Assembly (NCBI GenBank): GCA_021234155.1
Contig: JAJEKV010000065.1
Location: 5,784,807-5,848,806, forward strand
Length of the DNA stretch: 64,000 nucleotides
Direction of reading: 5' to 3'
Source of the DNA: Isoetes taiwanensis
Taxonomy: Eukaryota; Streptophyta; Lycopodiopsida; Isoetales; Isoetaceae
Positions 21,359 to 32,227 of this stretch are shown one piece after another. The notes beneath the pieces were generated by a model. That model did no database searches, was not told where the DNA came from, and worked only from the letters and a program-made list of their open reading frames with translations. Each line of letters opens with the position of its first letter. Position 1 is the first letter of the stretch. The position numbers and the translations under genes were made by a program.

Positions 21359-24300
21359 ACTTGCATATGCTTAAGGATTGGGAAAAGAAGGAAGGACATG
21401 TGCAACTTGGTGATGGAGGTTTGAAGAAAATAGAAGATACTGGAGTTTTAGAGTTGTTTGACTTAAATGGCAAAATTGTAAAATTGAGAGATGTTTTATG
21501 TGTGCCCAGTCTTGTTAGAAATCTCATATCTGTATGTCAGCTGGTGGATTTGGGATATAAAGTACTGTTTGAACAGATTCAGTGTAAAGTGTTTCTTAAT
21601 GGTGAATTGAAGTTTATTGGCAAAAGAGTTGGTAATCTTTTTGGATTTAATATGGAGCATATTCATGAAATTAATCTTGTGGAATATTCAGATGAGAAAA
21701 TATGGCATAACAGATTATGTCATGTAAATGCTGCAATAATTAAAAGACTTGGGGAAAAGGGATTAATACCTGTCAAAGTACAAAAAGAAAAGTTTTTATG
21801 TGGGGGCTGCCAACTTGGGAAGCAAACAAGATTGCCATTTAAAAGGTCACACAAAAGAGCAAAGGGCATTTTGGATTTGGTACACACAGACTTATGTGGT
21901 CCTATAAATGTTACTAGTTTGAGTGGACATAAATATTTTATGAGCTTTATTGATGATTTCAGCCGAAAAACCAAGTGTTATATTTTGAAAACAAAAGATC
22001 AAGCTACTGATGCCTTGAAGTTATTTACTGCTGAAACCGAGTTAGAAACTGGAAGGAAAATAAAGTGTATAAGGTCAGACAGAGGAGGTGAATATATCTC
22101 TGATGAATTTAAAGCTTTCTGTGCAAGCAGGGGAATCAAGAGGCAATTAACATGCAGATACTCACCACAACAAAATGGAGTTGCAGAAAGGAAAAATAGG
22201 ACCTTGCTTGATGCTGTGAGATCCATGTTGAAGTATTCTGGCTTACCAAATTATTTATGGGATGAAGCTGTGAAGACAGCTGTCTACATTCAAAACTTGT
22301 TACCTTCATCAAGTATTAAAGGTGCAATTCCAGAAATGCTTTGGTCTGGTAAGTCACTTTCTTATGATAGATTAAAAGCATATGGGTGTTTATGCTTTGT
22401 ACATGTTCCTGAAGAACTGAGAAAAAAGTTGGATGATAGAGCATACATATCTTATCTGGTAGGGTGTGATTCTAACTCAAAAGCATTCAGATTATATGAC
22501 CCTGTTAGAAGAAAAATTATAGTGAGTAGAGATGTGGTCTTCAATGAAAAGGAATTTTATAGAAAAATTCCCAAGATCAATACTGAAGATCCATGTGAAA
22601 GTGAAAGAAAAGATAGTATTGAAGAAGCAAATCAGTCAATAAATGAAGAAGAAAAAACTCAAGGATTGGAGCAGGCTGATGTAAGTGACTCTGATAATGA
22701 GTCAGAAATGATTCCAAGTAGTGTTGCTGAGCCAGAAGTGGAATCAGGTGCTGAGCAAGAGATTGAACACCAAGAGGCAGAAGTTGGTAAAATTGATAGA
22801 CCAAAAAGAAAACCCAAACGAACAGAAGCTCAAATGTTGGCAGAAGAAGCCAAACATAATTTAGAATCTTATGGTAGAACTGAACTTGGAAGAAGTAAAA
22901 GGCTTAGATCTCACATAGGAGAAATTAATACTGTATTTGACATTTTAATACTTGAAACAGATAAGATTCCACAAAATTATATGGAGGCAGTTCAAGATAT
23001 AAATGGAAAGAACTGGAAATGTGCTATGGAAGAAGAAATGAGAGCATTCAAAAGAACCAACACTTATACTGTAGTGGATATTCCTTCTGATAAGAACATA
23101 GTTGGAAGCAAGTGGATCTATCGAATAAAACCAGGAATAGACAAAAATGCAAAGAAATTTAAAGCCAGACTTGTGGCACAGGGCTTTACACAGAAGAAAG
23201 GGGAAGATTTTGATGAAACATTCTCGCCATTGGTAAAGATAAATAGTTTGAGAATGTTATTAGCTATTGCTAATGCTTGTGACCTTGAAATCCATCATAT
23301 GGATGTAAGTACAGCATTTTTGAATGCTAAATTAGAGGAGGAAATTTATTTAAGACCAGCTCCTGGATTTGAAGAGGAAAAAGGAAAAATCTGGAAGTTA
23401 AATAGAGCAGTCTATGGTCTTAAACAATCCCCTAGGGAATGGTATAAATGTATGGATGGATACCTTTTAGAACAAGGTTTTGAGAAGCTCAATTATGATG
23501 GTAATATTTACAGGTTTAAAATGGGAGATGCCTGGTGCATTATTGCTTTATATGTTGATGACAGTATTATGATATCAAAGGGAACTCAAGTATTAAACCA
23601 TTGCAAAGATATCTTGAAGAAACGTTTCCAAATGAGTGATCTTGGTGAATTAAAGAGGTTTCTGGGCATAGATGTTTACAGGGACAGAAATCACAAGATA
23701 TTGACTTTGAGTCAACAAGGGCATATTCAAAACATGTTGACAAAATTTCATATGAAAGATTGCAATATAGCATATACTCCTATGGTTCCTGGTCACAGAA
23801 TCTCTGCAGATATGAGTCCAAAGACAGAAACTGAAAGTAAACAAATGGAGAAAATACCTTACAGAAGTTTGATTGGTTGTTTGTCCTATGTAGCCAATTG
23901 TACTAGGCCTGACATTGCATTTGCAATCAATATTCTCAGTAGGTACAATAACAAGGCTGGTAAAGGACACTGGAATGCAGCAAAAAGGATCCTCAAATAC
24001 TTGAAAGGTACAATGCATTTTGGTATTGTATTTAATGAAACCAACTTACAATTCCAGGCTTATTGTGATGCTGATTGGGGAGGAGATTTAGACAAACGAA
24101 AGTCAACTTCAGGATATGTTATTCTATTAGGTGGAGCCCCAGTTGCTTGGAAGTGCAAAAAGCAAAGCAGCATTGCTTTATCAAGTGCTGAAGCTGAGTA
24201 CAACTCAGCTGCTCGGTTGACAAAAGAACTAATTTGGGAAAGAAGACTTATGGCAGAATTTGGATTTGCTCAAAGAGGACCAACAATTATTTATTGTGAT

Positions 24301-24540
24301 AATACTAGTTGTATTGCCATGTCAAAAAATCCCATTCTGCACGAAAGATCAAAACACATTGAGATGGAAGTTCATTTCATCAGAGATATGGTCAGGAAAA
24401 ATCAAGTACATTTGACATATGTTAGTACAGTTGATCAAAGAGCAGATATTCTTACCAAGGCACTGCCATTATCCAGATTTCAGGAAATAAGGAAATTATT
24501 ACAATGTGATGACAGGGAATATCACATGAAGGGGGAATGA
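21349..24540 (+). CDS. Copia-1 pol: integrase, reverse transcriptase, RNase H
   Basis: An open frame of 1063 codons whose first ATG is an artefact of the frameshift. Order: pre-integrase zinc finger (H120, H125, C151, C154); integrase core with D181 (HTDLCGP), D244 (SDRGGEY) and E280 (GVAERKNR); an acidic linker (about 420-500); RT opening KFKARLVAQGF with the active site YVDD at about 735-738; RNase H with CDADWGG at about 906 and SSAEAEY. It ends with the stop that forms the first bases of the 3' LTR. All catalytic residues are present, so pol was recently functional, but it lacks an intact upstream gag-protease. Confidence 0.93.
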   Translation: MWCDLHMLKDWEKKEGHVQLGDGGLKKIEDTGVLELFDLNGKIVKLRDVLCVPSLVRNLISVCQLVDLGYKVLFEQIQCKVFLNGELKFIGKRVGNLFGFNMEHIHEINLVEYSDEKIWHNRLCHVNAAIIKRLGEKGLIPVKVQKEKFLCGGCQLGKQTRLPFKRSHKRAKGILDLVHTDLCGPINVTSLSGHKYFMSFIDDFSRKTKCYILKTKDQATDALKLFTAETELETGRKIKCIRSDRGGEYISDEFKAFCASRGIKRQLTCRYSPQQNGVAERKNRTLLDAVRSMLKYSGLPNYLWDEAVKTAVYIQNLLPSSSIKGAIPEMLWSGKSLSYDRLKAYGCLCFVHVPEELRKKLDDRAYISYLVGCDSNSKAFRLYDPVRRKIIVSRDVVFNEKEFYRKIPKINTEDPCESERKDSIEEANQSINEEEKTQGLEQADVSDSDNESEMIPSSVAEPEVESGAEQEIEHQEAEVGKIDRPKRKPKRTEAQMLAEEAKHNLESYGRTELGRSKRLRSHIGEINTVFDILILETDKIPQNYMEAVQDINGKNWKCAMEEEMRAFKRTNTYTVVDIPSDKNIVGSKWIYRIKPGIDKNAKKFKARLVAQGFTQKKGEDFDETFSPLVKINSLRMLLAIANACDLEIHHMDVSTAFLNAKLEEEIYLRPAPGFEEEKGKIWKLNRAVYGLKQSPREWYKCMDGYLLEQGFEKLNYDGNIYRFKMGDAWCIIALYVDDSIMISKGTQVLNHCKDILKKRFQMSDLGELKRFLGIDVYRDRNHKILTLSQQGHIQNMLTKFHMKDCNIAYTPMVPGHRISADMSPKTETESKQMEKIPYRSLIGCLSYVANCTRPDIAFAINILSRYNNKAGKGHWNAAKRILKYLKGTMHFGIVFNETNLQFQAYCDADWGGDLDKRKSTSGYVILLGGAPVAWKCKKQSSIALSSAEAEYNSAARLTKELIWERRLMAEFGFAQRGPTIIYCDNTSCIAMSKNPILHERSKHIEMEVHFIRDMVRKNQVHLTYVSTVDQRADILTKALPLSRFQEIRKLLQCDDREYHMKGE
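24529..24537 (+). promoter_or_regulatory. Copia-1 polypurine tract
   Basis: GAAGGGGGAA directly before the 3' LTR, the plus-strand primer site. Confidence 0.85.
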
Positions 24541-25338
24541 TGGAATTAGGAATCATGTGATATTTGTGTTGTTATCATTAAAGGCTAAGGTGAACTGGAT
24601 AAACAGGGAATATAAAAGCATCAGGGGATTAGGGACCACAATTTGGCTCCCCTGTAGTTGTATCATCCAGTTAAACAGGTGTATGTTCCAGTCAAACAAT
24701 AATTAGGGTGTGGAATTAGTAGCAAACATGGAGACATTGTTGCAAGGGTATTTTTGTGTGAAGAAAAAGAAAAATGAAAGTTCAATGGTCGAGGTGCATT
24801 ATTTTGAAGCTAGGCCTGTGGGATAATTCGTCAGATGCCGAAATTTGCAACTCTGACTGTGGGATATACATGAAGATCGGAAGGCAAGCTTATCCATCTC
24901 CATAACCGCCAGATTGGCCAGTTTCAGCATCTACAGGGCCTAAAACGGTGCAAGCTATATAAAGACGATGGATCTTCTCGAATATAAGGCCTCAGGAACT
25001 CCGGTCAACTGAGCTACAAGGATTTGGTCAATGCCCGAGCTACAGTGATTTTTCTTCAATGGTTTAATGACTAGTTATGGTTTAATGACTAGTTAGAAAT
25101 TATAGTTGTTGGAGAAACTTATCATTTGTATTATTTTGTGGCGTGACGTTAAAATCCCTTCTTCTTCTTCTTCTTCTATTGAAGAGTTTTAGATTTGAAA
25201 TACAAGTGAGTTGTGTGGAAATTGTTGTGCATAAACCATTGATAGACTTAAAGATATTTTGCAATTGGTAAATGCATTAAGCTTTGAAGCATAAGATTTG
25301 GAGAAAATTGAGTTAGCACATACATATTAAACTCAACA
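24538..25338 (+). repeat. Copia-1 3' LTR
   Basis: 801 bp. Relative to the 5' LTR it has an 8-bp insertion near 24717 and a 44-bp insertion at about 25136-25179. Confidence 0.95.
25136..25179 (+). mobile_element. 44-bp micro-insertion with LINE-tail sequence
   Basis: The insert reads GTGGCGTGACGTTAAAATCCC then (TTC)n. It resembles the last 20 or so bases of the LINE 3' end (GTGGACGATAAAAGTCCC) with a new TTC tail, so it looks like an extremely 5'-truncated LINE insertion. ATT flanks both sides. Absent from the 5' LTR. Confidence 0.6.
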
Positions 25339-25343
25339 TGCCA

Positions 25344-25573
25344 TAGTGCGTGGTGTCCACACTTTCTTATATTCACATGGAAATGTGATTGCTCTTCTTC
25401 TATGTGTGGGATCAAGTGGGATGCATAACTGATTTTCATGATGTAGTTGAAGGAAGGTCCCCCATTCTACTTACTGTAGGAAGGGGGGCACTCCTAGCTA
25501 ATGTCAGCAACCTACTTTTTCCTAACAGTAGTTGTTGGCCACTCACCAAATCAACCTATTTCTTCATCCTTGA
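25344..25573. repeat. Tandem duplication unit U2, second part
   Basis: It matches U1 at about 12780-12975, from the CACATGG/ATGTGATTGCTC region to CTTCATCCTTGA, the Copia-2 target site. Confidence 0.8.
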
Positions 25574-26153
25574 TGTTAACAAATACTTTGACTTTCAAAG
25601 ATAGAAATCTGTTCAAGTTTTAACTTGAATGCTTTATGAGTTAATACTTTCAACACATACTCTATGCATAAGTAGCATATAAACTTTTATCAAACCTTAG
25701 TGTTTAGCTTTAACACATAATCTATCAGTAATGATCGGGCAAGCACAAATATACTTGAATATAACAGATGTGTTCAGCAATATAACTCCTCCTTAACTTT
25801 GTATTCCGGCCAACCACCAATGCAGTCGGCCTACCCAGATAAATAGTCGGATCCTTCGACAGTTATGACGTCTGAAGTGGCCGACTGAATTTCTTCCTAT
25901 TTCAAACCAAGTTTGGCTCCAAAATCATCTTATCCTCTTAACACTTAAATTAATAAATGGTGTCGATAATATCTATGGTCTCTCCATTTTTTATAATGAA
26001 ATATCTTCACCATGAAATATCTTCACCATGGTATAGGGAAATCGAGTTTTCCCTAGTAACTCTGTGAACCTGTACAGAATATATACAGTACTTACACTGC
26101 ATGATCAAAATGCAGATGTTATGAATTATGTGATGAAGCTTTCATTTCCAACA
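25574..26153 (-). repeat. Copia-2 3' LTR
   Basis: 580 bp. Its polypurine tract is GAAGGAGGAG (minus strand, 26154-26163). Confidence 0.9.
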
Positions 26154-26173
26154 CTCCTCCTTCAGCACATAAT

Positions 26174-29128
26174 TCACCAACTTTTCAATGCTGTTTTAAA
26201 TTGATAGAATTTTCCTTCAGGTAATGCTTTTGTGAAGATGTCTGCAACCTGTAGTGCTGTGTTCACATAAATCATTTGCACATAATTCTTAGCTGCCAAA
26301 TCTCTAATAAAGTGGATATTCAATTCAACGTGCTTGGTTCGCTCATGGTCTACTGGATTTTTGACAATTGCTATGCAGCTTTGGCTGTCCGTTAGGATCT
26401 TTATTGGCCCTGTTTGCTTGCGGTTCAACTCCTCTAAAAGTCTTCTTAGCCATGATATTTCCTTAGCTACTAAAGAGGATGCTGCATATTCTGCCTCTGC
26501 TGAGCTCATTGCTATAGCACTCTATTTCTTGCTCCTCCATGAGATCACTCCACCACCTAAGAATACTGCATAGCCTGATGTTGATTTTCTGGAAGCCAAG
26601 TCCCCTCTCCAATCTGCATCATTGTATGCATATAATTGTAAATCAGTTGAATCATAATTGATTCCATGATATTTTGTCCCTTTCAGATATTTTAAGACAC
26701 GTTTTCCTGCCATCCAGTGATTTTTTGTTGGGTTATGACATCTCCTGCTTAATACATTAACTACATATGAGATGTCTGGTCTGGTATTATTAGCCAGATA
26801 TAGCAAACATCCAATTAAAGCCCGGTATGGTATGGTATTTTTTTTTCTTTTTTTTTTTTTTTGAACTGTGTCATCAATATATTACAAAGAATGGTATGGT
26901 ATGTTTTCCATATCACTGATATCTTTCTCTGTAAGAGAAGTTTCTGTAGTCAGTCTACGCCCTGGCACTATTGGTGTTTTAGCTGGATGTGCTTCATGTA
27001 AATTAAACCTTTTAAGCATATTATCAATATGCAAACTCTGCTGTAACTTTAGAATCCTTTTCTCCCTATTTATGTTCTCCTCTATTCCCAAAAAATATTT
27101 CAATTCCCATAGGTCTGACATTTTGAATCTTTATTTCAATATTTCTTTGCACTTATTTAATACTTCAAGTGCATTTGCTGTCATGATGCAGTCGTCTACA
27201 TAAAGAGCAATGATGCAAAACAATTTTCCAGTTTGATATCTATACATATTCCCATCATTTCTTAACTTCTCAAATCCTTGATCCCTGAGAAAATTGTCTA
27301 TGCACAAGTACCATTCTTTGGGAGATTGTTTAAGCCCATAAACTGCCCTATTGAGTTTTCAAACCATGCCTGTACCCTGCTCATAACCTGGGGCTTGTTT
27401 CATGAAAACTTTCCCTTCAAGTTTTGCATTTAGGAAGGCTGTTTTAACATCCATGTGGTGGAGCTCCAAATCTAATGCATTTGCAAGAGATAACAGAATT
27501 CTTAAGGTGGTAAGTTTCACAATTGGAGAATACGTTTCATCATAGTCCCTTCCTTTCTCTTGGGTGTATCCCTGTGCCACAAGACGTGCCTTATACCTTT
27601 TACTCCCATCTGAATTTGCCTTGATTCTATACAACCATTTACTCCCTATTATGTTATATTCAACAGGGTGTTTAACCACATCATATGTTTCAGTTTCTCT
27701 AAAAGATTCCAGCTCATCATTCATTGCAGTCAGCCATTTGTCCTTTTCATCACTTGCCATTGCTTCCTCAAATGTTTTTGGAATTATCACATCATCTAGG
27801 ATAGCCATTATTTGCTCTGTGTCAATGCCAAGCTTTTCAAGTCTTCTGCTCTTGCCATAATTATTTTTGCCATCCAATTCAGGTTCTAGTTCAACCTCCT
27901 CCATCAATTTTTGTGCTTGAGTTTTTCTTTTAGGGACCACCTCTTGATCTTTGTGTTGATTATCATTTTCAGTTGCTGGTCTGCTGCCCGTGTCACCTAC
28001 TTCAACTTCAGAATCTGAATCAATATCTGCATTATGCTGCTGGCCTAATATTTCAGATTTAGCATGGTCATTAACCCTTTTTCCTTTTTTATATCTATCT
28101 TTATATAATGTATCTTCGTCAAATAGCACATCTCTGCTAATTATTATCTTTTTGCTATCAGGGACATAAATTCTATATCCCTTAGATTCCTCGTCATATC
28201 CAACTAGGAACCCTATCTCTGCCTTGTTGTCTAACTTCTTCCTTATTTCATTTGGAACATGGGCATAAACAAGACATCCATAAATCTTAAACATTTCATA
28301 ATTCATTTGCTGATTTCCCTTTGACCATAAGAGTTCAGGCACATTACCTTTAGTACTCGAGGATGGGAGGTTGTTTTGTACTAATATAGCTGTCTTTAAT
28401 GCCTCCTCCCACAAGTTGTTGGGAAGACCACTATTCTTTATCATGGATCTCACAGCGTCCATGATAGTTCTATTCTTGCGTTCTGCTACTCCATTTTGTT
28501 GAGGACCGTACCTGCAGGTTAGTTGTCTCTTGATGCCTTTTGCCACACAAAATAGTTTGAATTTAGCTGATAAATACTCTCCTCCTCGATCAGACCTGAC
28601 ACATTTTAACTTTTTTGCTGTTTCTCTCACCACTTCTGCCACATACTGTTTGAATGCAGCCAGGGCTTGAGATTTTCGTTCCAGACAATAGCATTTGCAT
28701 TTCCTGTTGTGATCATCAATAAAAGTAATGAAATACCTCTTATTTGTCCTCCCTTTCACATTCAAAGGGCCACACAAATCAGTATGGACCAATTCAAGTA
28801 CTTCTTTGGCTCTTGTTTTTGCTTTCACAAATGGTAATCTGTTTAATTTCCCAAGTATGCACCCTTCACATAAAAACTTGTCAGCTTTTATATCATTGCA
28901 TTTAATCCAACCCTTCTTTGCAAGATATTTCAGGTTATTACAGTGTGTATGTGCCAACCGGCTGTGCCAAAGTTTAAACTCAGCTGAACTAATAGTATTC
29001 ACACTGTTACACATCATGTTATTCATTTGAAACGAGTTTCCATAACGTTTTGCACGAAACTTTAAATCATTCCCAAGATAAATATTACATTCATTAGAGT
29101 CAAAGATGACTCTGTATCCCAAATCAAC
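26174..29128 (-). pseudogene. Copia-2 pol (broken)
   Basis: The intact stretch 29122-27359 holds the pre-integrase finger (LWHSRLAHTH and CEGCILGK), integrase with HTDLCGP, SDRGGEY and NGVAERKNR, a linker, and the RT opening RYKARLVAQGYTQ. Stops follow around 27350-27130, where YVDDCIM is still readable. RNase H survives in two pieces, 26806-26522 (LANNTRPDISY, ADWRGDL) and 26509-26174 (SSAEAEY, HERTKHVEL). A poly-A insertion at 26839-26891 separates the RT end from RNase H. Confidence 0.9.
26839..26902 (-). mobile_element. Poly-A retro-insertion in Copia-2 pol
   Basis: A T-run (A-run on the minus strand) next to TGTGTCATCAATATATTAC is flanked by the 11-bp duplication TGGTATGGTAT (26828-26838 and 26892-26902). 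This is a short, target-primed retro-insertion. The same end sequence plus T-run recurs at 30989-31035 in the other LTR. Confidence 0.75.
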
Positions 29129-30420
29129 TTACTGATTGACTGAAATTAAATTTTTGATTATGGTAGGCACACATAAAACATTCTCTATGTCAACTATTTT
29201 CCCATCTAGATCAATCAGTTGCAGCAGCCCCTTCCCTTGTATTTCTTGGAGACTCCCATTTCCTACTTGAATTCGTCTAGAATGAGTGGCTGCTAAATTC
29301 TTGAGTAGATTAGTAGATTGGACTACTGATCTTTCAGCTCCACTATCAACTACAAGAGAATCACATTTGTTAGCAATGTTATTCTTGTCAATAATTGCAC
29401 AAGCACGAATTACCTCTTCATCATCCTCATTTTCAGATTTTTCTTCATCCTTTTCCTTTGCAACATAAGTTTCAGACGGTTTCTTTCCTCGTCCTCTGCT
29501 TGAATTTCCTCTTCCTCTTCTGAATGCAGTGTCTTTATGTTTTTCCCGTCCATAGTCTTTAGGTGTAGGGCACTTTGCTGCTACATGGCCTTTTCCTCCA
29601 CATGTATAGTAGTTGATCTGCCTTTGCAATTTTGGGCACTCCCTTTTGAAATGTCCAGTTTCATGGCAGTTATAACATATGATCTTATCCCTTTTACCAG
29701 CAAATAAAATTTTAGTTGTTTCTTCCCCTTCCCTTGTTATTTTTTTCTGTTCAAATTCAGTTTTGAGTATGTTCTCTGCTTCTTCCCTTGATTTACTCAT
29801 ATTTCGAATAAATAAGGCAAGATTTTCACTGTCACTTACAGCTCTAGAAATTTGAAGCACTTGGCTTCGTTCTGATACATTTACTCCAGCTCCAGATAAA
29901 TCAGCAATGATGTTATCGAACTTGTTAAAAAATTCTGTCACATCTCCATCTTCCCTTAATTTTAGATCCATTAATTCATTTTCAAGCAAGTCTATCTGTG
30001 ATGAGGTCTTTTCTTCATAATGTTTCAGTAAGAAACACCACGTTTGCCTAGGACTTAAATTCCTTAACTTAAGTCTGATTGTGGGGTGACCTTATAGCGA
30101 TTATCCCTTGTGCCTCTATCTACCAGGCTCACGACTAGTCCCTTCAAAGATTACAAGACTTGTATTGACATTTGACCTCATGTTGACGAGCCTTGGCCGA
30201 CCTTGTTATGGTGTTTGCGTTGATGTCACCATCAGGGTCAACTAGGTTCCAGAGGTCCTCCACCTCCAACACATGCTTCACAACATCTTTCCACACTTGG
30301 AATCCTGGTCCACCATTGTAGACCTCCACAGTGCTCAGCAATGTTGCTCCAAATCGACTAGATATTATAGATAATAGAGTGCTCCTGGTCTGATAAGCCT
30401 GCTCTGATACCAATGTTAGC
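29129..30420 (-). pseudogene. Copia-2 gag-protease (broken)
   Basis: The N-terminal piece at about 30370-30144 includes SRFGATLLSTVEVYNGGPGF, and after frame loss around 30000-30140 the piece 29989-29129 continues. It holds one full knuckle CYNCHETGHFKREC and a second knuckle whose first Cys is Tyr (YYTCGGKGHVAAKC). The protease site is VVDSGAERSVV. A single TAA at 29129-29131 separates ISVNQ from VDLGYRV of pol, otherwise in the same frame. Confidence 0.88.
30401..30412 (-). promoter_or_regulatory. Copia-2 primer-binding site
   Basis: TGGTATCAGAGC on the minus strand beside the LTR at 30414. Confidence 0.9.
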
Positions 30421-31069
30421 AAATACTTTGACTTTCAGAGATAGAAATCTATTCAAGTTTTAACTTGAATGCTTTATGAATTAATACTTTCAACACATAC
30501 TCTATGCATCATAAGTAGCATATAAACTTTTATCAAATCTTAGTCTTTAGCTTTAACACATAATCTATCAGTAATGATCGGGCAAGCACAAATATACTTG
30601 AAGACTCCAAGTACACATAACCTATTGCTATAACAGATGTGTTCAGCAATATAACTCCTCCTTAACTTTGTATTCCGGCCAACCACCAATGCAGTCGGCT
30701 TACCCAGATAAGTAGTCGGATCCTTCGACGGTTATGGCGTCTGAAGTGGCCGACTGAATTTCTTCATATTTCAAACCAAGTTTGACTCCAAAATCATCTT
30801 ATCCTCTTAACACTTAAATTAGAAAATGGTGTCGATAATATCTATGGTCTCCCCTTTTTTTATAATGAAATATCTTCACCATGAAATATCTTCACCATGG
30901 TATAGGGAAATCGAATTTTCCCTAGTAACTTTGTGAACCTGTACATAATATTTACAGTACTTACACTGCATGATCAAAATGCAAATGTTTTTTTTTTTTT
31001 TTTTTTTTTTTTGAAGAACTGTGTCAGCAATATATTATGAATTATGTGATGAATCTTTCATTTCCAACA
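30414..31069 (-). repeat. Copia-2 5' LTR
   Basis: 656 bp. The excess over the other LTR is a segment near 30601-30630 and the poly-T insertion at about 30989-31035. Confidence 0.9.
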
Positions 31070-31074
31070 CTTGA

Positions 31075-31230
31075 GTTAAAATAAATAACATCCATGGACG
31101 ATAATATGCTAGATAAAGAATAAGAGTATAACACGTAAAGGATGTGGAGAATAGGAAATGCAAGGTAAAAGGACAATTGATAGTGCTCCACGGTTGACTA
31201 AAATACAAAGATCAAAGAATGAGACTCATG
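31075..31230. repeat. Tandem duplication unit U2, third part
   Basis: It matches U1 at about 12977-13150 (GATAATATG, GTGGAGAATAGGAAATG, GTGCTCCAC). A further partial copy lies at about 31376-31450. Confidence 0.75.
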
Positions 31231-31245
31231 CAGTAAGATGTTGCA

Positions 31246-31375
31246 GAATAGAATAGAATATAATAGAATAGAATAGAATAGAATAGAATAGAATAGAATA
31301 GAATAGAATAGAATAGAATAGAAGGGCTTTTATCGTCCATGAAGACCATTTGGCCTACGAGATCCAACAAAATAA
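31246..31375 (-). mobile_element. LINE 3' end with (TAGAA)n tail
   Basis: About 15 TAGAA units (31246-31321), then CTTTTATCGTCCATGAAGACC and the following bases of the LINE 3' end. Only about 50 bp of element sequence are present. Confidence 0.75.
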
Positions 31376-31589
31376 AGAAGAAGAGTATGATAACTAAATA
31401 CGTGGAGAATGGAAAATGTGAGGTAAAAGGACAATTGTTAGACTGAAATGCAAGTGAGTACGCCAACCAATATTCTTGATTTAGAAATGTGCCATCTAGC
31501 GCCCTCTGATTAGAAGTGGAGCTTTAGATGTGTACACGTGTGTTAATATCATAAAAATGGTTTGTCATGCAAAATGTACAAATATATCT

Positions 31590-31800
31590 GGTCGGTTGCT
31601 ATGGTTTGCATATGATTGTGTTGTTGTATTTGTGTGACGTTATGCCAGTAATATTTCTAGAGCATATAATGTATTTCCACTTAGTTTGCATTCCTACCCT
31701 ATGATTTTGGCATACGCATTTGCATGCATTACATGCACATTGCATGCATACCATGCACACATACCTGCATGCATTGCATGCATGTTGAGCCCCTCTTTTA
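31590..31800 (+). repeat. Dispersed repeat, copy 1
   Basis: Shares with 34075-34290 the strings TTTGCATATGATTGTGTT, TATTTCTAG, many TGCATG units and TTGAGCCCCTCTTTTACTTA. A weaker third copy lies at 55388-55470. Possibly one TE family; no coding seen. Confidence 0.65.
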
Positions 31801-32227
31801 CTTAACACCGTGTACGAGACATTTTTTTTTTTTTTTTTTTGTGAATATGTGATTATGTGAATAATATGATAATTGGCTTTTGTTGCATGGTCGTTTATTA
31901 AAAAATACCTAACGTGAAGTTTAGGGCTAGACCGTTTTGGTGCCGGATGGAGGTCTACGGCCATAGAAAAGCTCCGGCCAGGTCATCAAAACTGCAAGAT
32001 GAAGTTCCTATCAACGGTATGTGCCAGCTTTTTTCGGTTACAGAGGTCTTAAGATATGTACAGGTTTTTGTTAAAAATGGCCTTTAGATAAGAAACGGTA
32101 GCGGTAGCACTTTTTGCCTTCTCACAGTATTTAAGCATGTGTTTGTTTCCTATTTCGGCCATAGCACAATGCAGATTGCTTGATCACGGTTGTAGTGCTC
32201 ACATATGCTGGCTACCAGAGCTGAGCT
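31801..32227. other. Spacer with T-run; possible promoter of the next frame
   Basis: A 20-base T-run lies at about 31820. TATTTAAG at about 32128 precedes the frame at 32228 by 100 bp and could be a TATA element. Confidence 0.3.

Larger units (their letters stand above)
13718..25343 (+). mobile_element. Copia-1: young Ty1/Copia LTR retrotransposon with nested LINE
   Basis: The element spans 13723-25338 and is flanked by the 5-bp target duplication TGCCA (13718-13722 and 25339-25343). Its LTRs are 749 and 801 bp, begin TGATGG, end CAACA, and differ by five substitutions and two insertions, so insertion is recent. Order is LTR, tRNA-Met primer site, gag, protease, integrase, RT, RNase H, purine tract, LTR. 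Gag carries a small insertion near 14650-14780 and a 5.7-kb LINE at 15240-20990, and protease and pol are out of frame by one base near 21350. The copy is therefore not autonomous. Confidence 0.95.
25569..31074 (-). mobile_element. Copia-2: older, degraded Copia element
   Basis: It spans 25574-31069 on the minus strand with the target duplication CTTGA at both ends (25569-25573, 31070-31074). The LTRs are 580 bp (25574-26153) and 656 bp (30414-31069), begin TGTTGGAAATG, end GTTA(A/G)CA and differ by more substitutions than those of Copia-1, plus indels. Gag and pol are broken by stops, frameshifts and a poly-A retro-insertion. U1 at 12970 shows the empty site. Confidence 0.95.
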
